DNA of 64,000 bases from Thermoplasmata archaeon (lineage in GTDB: Archaea; Thermoplasmatota; Thermoplasmata; Methanomassiliicoccales; Methanomethylophilaceae), in the NCBI GenBank assembly GCA_015063125.1, contig SUTB01000001.1:1-64000 (forward strand). Reading direction: 5' to 3'. The position numbers and the translations under genes were made by a program. Positions within the stretch are counted from its first letter, which is position 1, and each line of letters begins with the position of its first letter. Below the pieces are notes generated by a model that was not told where the DNA came from, did no database searches, and saw nothing but the letters and a program-made list of their open reading frames with translations. Positions 63,008 through 64,000 of this stretch are shown here, one piece after another.

Positions 63008-63647
63008 CTTATTCCATCAAAAGTGACTTGAGCGCAGGCTATAACCTATAAATTTTGGAAACAAAAAACATAGCTAACGCTAAAGATAAGTCAAAAAAAG
63101 AACAGTTTGTATAGTTCAGACCCTTCTCACAGCCCAGACATCATGTTATTCTACGATTATACGCATGAAACGCAAATCTCGGTACCGCTTTTCGATTATC
63201 GTACTGTACTGCGTTATGTTATCTCTCGATCGACATCCGGAAGGATGTGATCACGATGGGTTCAACGATTATTTCCCGTACGATTTCTGGCGAAGTGTGA
63301 TCCGATCTAGTACCGTATTTGAATGAAGAATCACAAAGTATGTTATTATCCCTATCGTCAATCTGCCCGCAGGGCAGCTTATGAACGGGTCAATTTATTG
63401 ACCCGTGAGTCACTTTTGATTGGGCGGTGTTATTCCATCAAAAGTGACCCGCAAAGGTTACATTGTCATCGATTTCAGCAATGTCCACCATTTTTGCGGT
63501 TCTGTCCACCTTTTTTCTGTGTCTGTCCACCAGTCACAGTTGGCCCATTGTCCGCTCGTTATCGTAACTCCCCTCTCCGGTGGGGTTAAGGGGGGTTTCG
63601 GAAAGGGTTTCATCAGAGGCATCGGACCAGGTCTTGCGGACCGCATC
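63008..63647. repeat. Repeat-rich, gene-free stretch behind tRNA-Ala
   Basis: A 19-base direct repeat, TTATTCCATCAAAAGTGAC, lies at 63009-63027 (two bases after the tRNA) and 63430-63448. Its core also occurs inverted (GTCACTTTTGAT, 63409-63420), forming a 12-base-arm hairpin with the second copy. Just before is ACGGGTCAA-ttta-TTGACCCGT (63385-63406), and CTGCCC-gca-GGGCAG near 63363. The middle, 63028-63360, shows no coding. This looks like the scar of an integrated element next to a tRNA gene. Confidence 0.5.
63482..63531 (+). repeat. Three TGTCCACC repeats at 21-base steps
   Basis: TGTCCACC at 63482-63489, 63503-63510 and 63524-63531. The step is exactly two helical turns. The spacers are T-rich and not alike. 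Confidence 0.6.
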
Positions 63648-64000
63648 ATGGCGAGGATGCGCGGAGAGGAGACCGACGGGTACTCCGAGGGGACCAAGGA
63701 CTGGCTGACATCCCACGAGTTCAGGATGCTGAACCAGGAGAAGTACATCGGGCGCAGCAGATCGATAGACATCGGCTCCGAGGACACGGATAAGCTGTGG
63801 GACGCCTACTACAGGCTCGTGGACAACGGGCTGATCGAAGAGATCGAGGACCTGAGGCTGTTCTGGTCCAAGGGGGAGTCGGTGTCCAAAGCGGGACAGT
63901 CGAGCTGCCTGATGAGGACGGTGATCATGAACAGGGGGTTCCTGGACGACAGGGTCTCGAAGGAGGTCCTCGATTACTGCCTCTTGCACGAGCTGGCGAA
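63648..64000 (+). CDS. SprT/YgjP-like metallopeptidase-related protein, 3' end cut by window edge
   Basis: The plus frame is clearly protein-coding: ARMRGEETDGYSEGTKDWL, NQEKYIGRSRSIDIGSEDTD, a FWSKGESVSKAGQSSC stretch, and DYCLLHELA at the very end. HELA preceded by DYCLL resembles the HExxH zinc site of YgjP/SprT-type metallopeptidases (YVVVHELAH), but the second His lies off the window. The ATG at 63648 is the first in a good context. The frame is open much further upstream through repeat DNA (for example GGFGKGFIRGIGPGLADRI), so the true start, or a truncation of the gene front, is unresolved. Confidence 0.5.
   Translation, partial: MARMRGEETDGYSEGTKDWLTSHEFRMLNQEKYIGRSRSIDIGSEDTDKLWDAYYRLVDNGLIEEIEDLRLFWSKGESVSKAGQSSCLMRTVIMNRGFLDDRVSKEVLDYCLLHELA

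Overview
The window comes from a methylotrophic, hydrogen-dependent methanogen of the Methanomassiliicoccales (Thermoplasmata), probably the gut-associated Methanomethylophilaceae. Several things point there. Two methylamine methyltransferase genes (dimethylamine mtbB and trimethylamine mttB) carry one in-frame amber codon each, at the pyrrolysine position. There is an hdrA-mvhDGA hydrogenase/heterodisulfide reductase operon and a methanogenesis-marker-8 gene. Information-processing genes are archaeal throughout (exosome, KEOPS, prefoldin, Rpo12, aIF2, EF-1A/EF-2). The 16S rRNA gene stands alone, with no 23S or 5S behind it. I checked the stop codon of about 60 intact genes and none ends in TAG, as expected if UAG is kept as a sense codon.

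Layout. 1-5.6 kb: truncated heavy-metal P-type ATPase, a Ca/Na exchanger, methanogenesis marker 8, a secreted protein, gene relics and a DUF3800 protein. 5.7-9.8 kb: intron-containing tRNA-Tyr, the L44e-S27e-aIF2alpha-Nop10-PAC2 operon, rpiA and a diphthamide synthetase. 9.7-19.1 kb: copper export (copZ-copA), a large helicase-nuclease, a thioesterase and two transporters. 19.2-29.5 kb: the methylamine region, with mtbC-mtbB, an EamA permease, two small proteins, a MarR regulator and a flavoprotein; then tyrS and a DHH phosphoesterase; then an mttB-mttC gene fusion and a second MarR regulator. 29.5-36.8 kb: an ABC-2 transporter and the exosome superoperon (psmA-SBDS-rrp4-rrp41-rrp42-L37Ae-rpo12-pcc1-pfdB) with RNase P Pop5. 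37.3-43.5 kb: hdrA-mvhD-mvhG-mvhA. 43.5-50 kb: phosphoesterases, NAD(P)HX repair, SRP19, S8e, a structured non-coding segment, an acetyltransferase and two membrane proteins. 50-52.4 kb: tRNA-Ser and the 16S gene behind three tandem promoters. 52.4-55.6 kb: two flavoproteins (one with an in-frame UAG), tRNA-Gln, a methylthiotransferase and aIF2beta. 55.8-64 kb: a 625-residue unknown protein, the S12-S7-EF2-EF1A-S10 operon, tRNA-Ala, a repeat-rich stretch and a truncated metallopeptidase-like gene.

How the genes work together. MtbB and the MttB-MttC fusion transfer methyl groups from di- and trimethylamine to corrinoid carriers. The methyl groups end up on coenzyme M and are reduced with electrons from H2. 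MvhADG with HdrA is the bifurcating machine that would recycle the heterodisulfide; HdrBC, Mcr, MtbA and the pyrrolysine genes are not in this window. Each methylamine locus has its own promoter palindromes and its own regulator from one MarR subfamily. The motif TTGA-N4-TCAA occurs three times upstream of mtbC, bracketing its TATA box, and once more before the flavoprotein gene that follows the first MarR gene. The mttBC promoter instead carries a phased CAATATTG array.

The best leads are the MttB-MttC fusion, the two operator systems, the UAG-interrupted flavoprotein, the triple 16S promoter and an unassigned structured segment near 46.6 kb. All assignments rest on reading the sequence; no database search was run.
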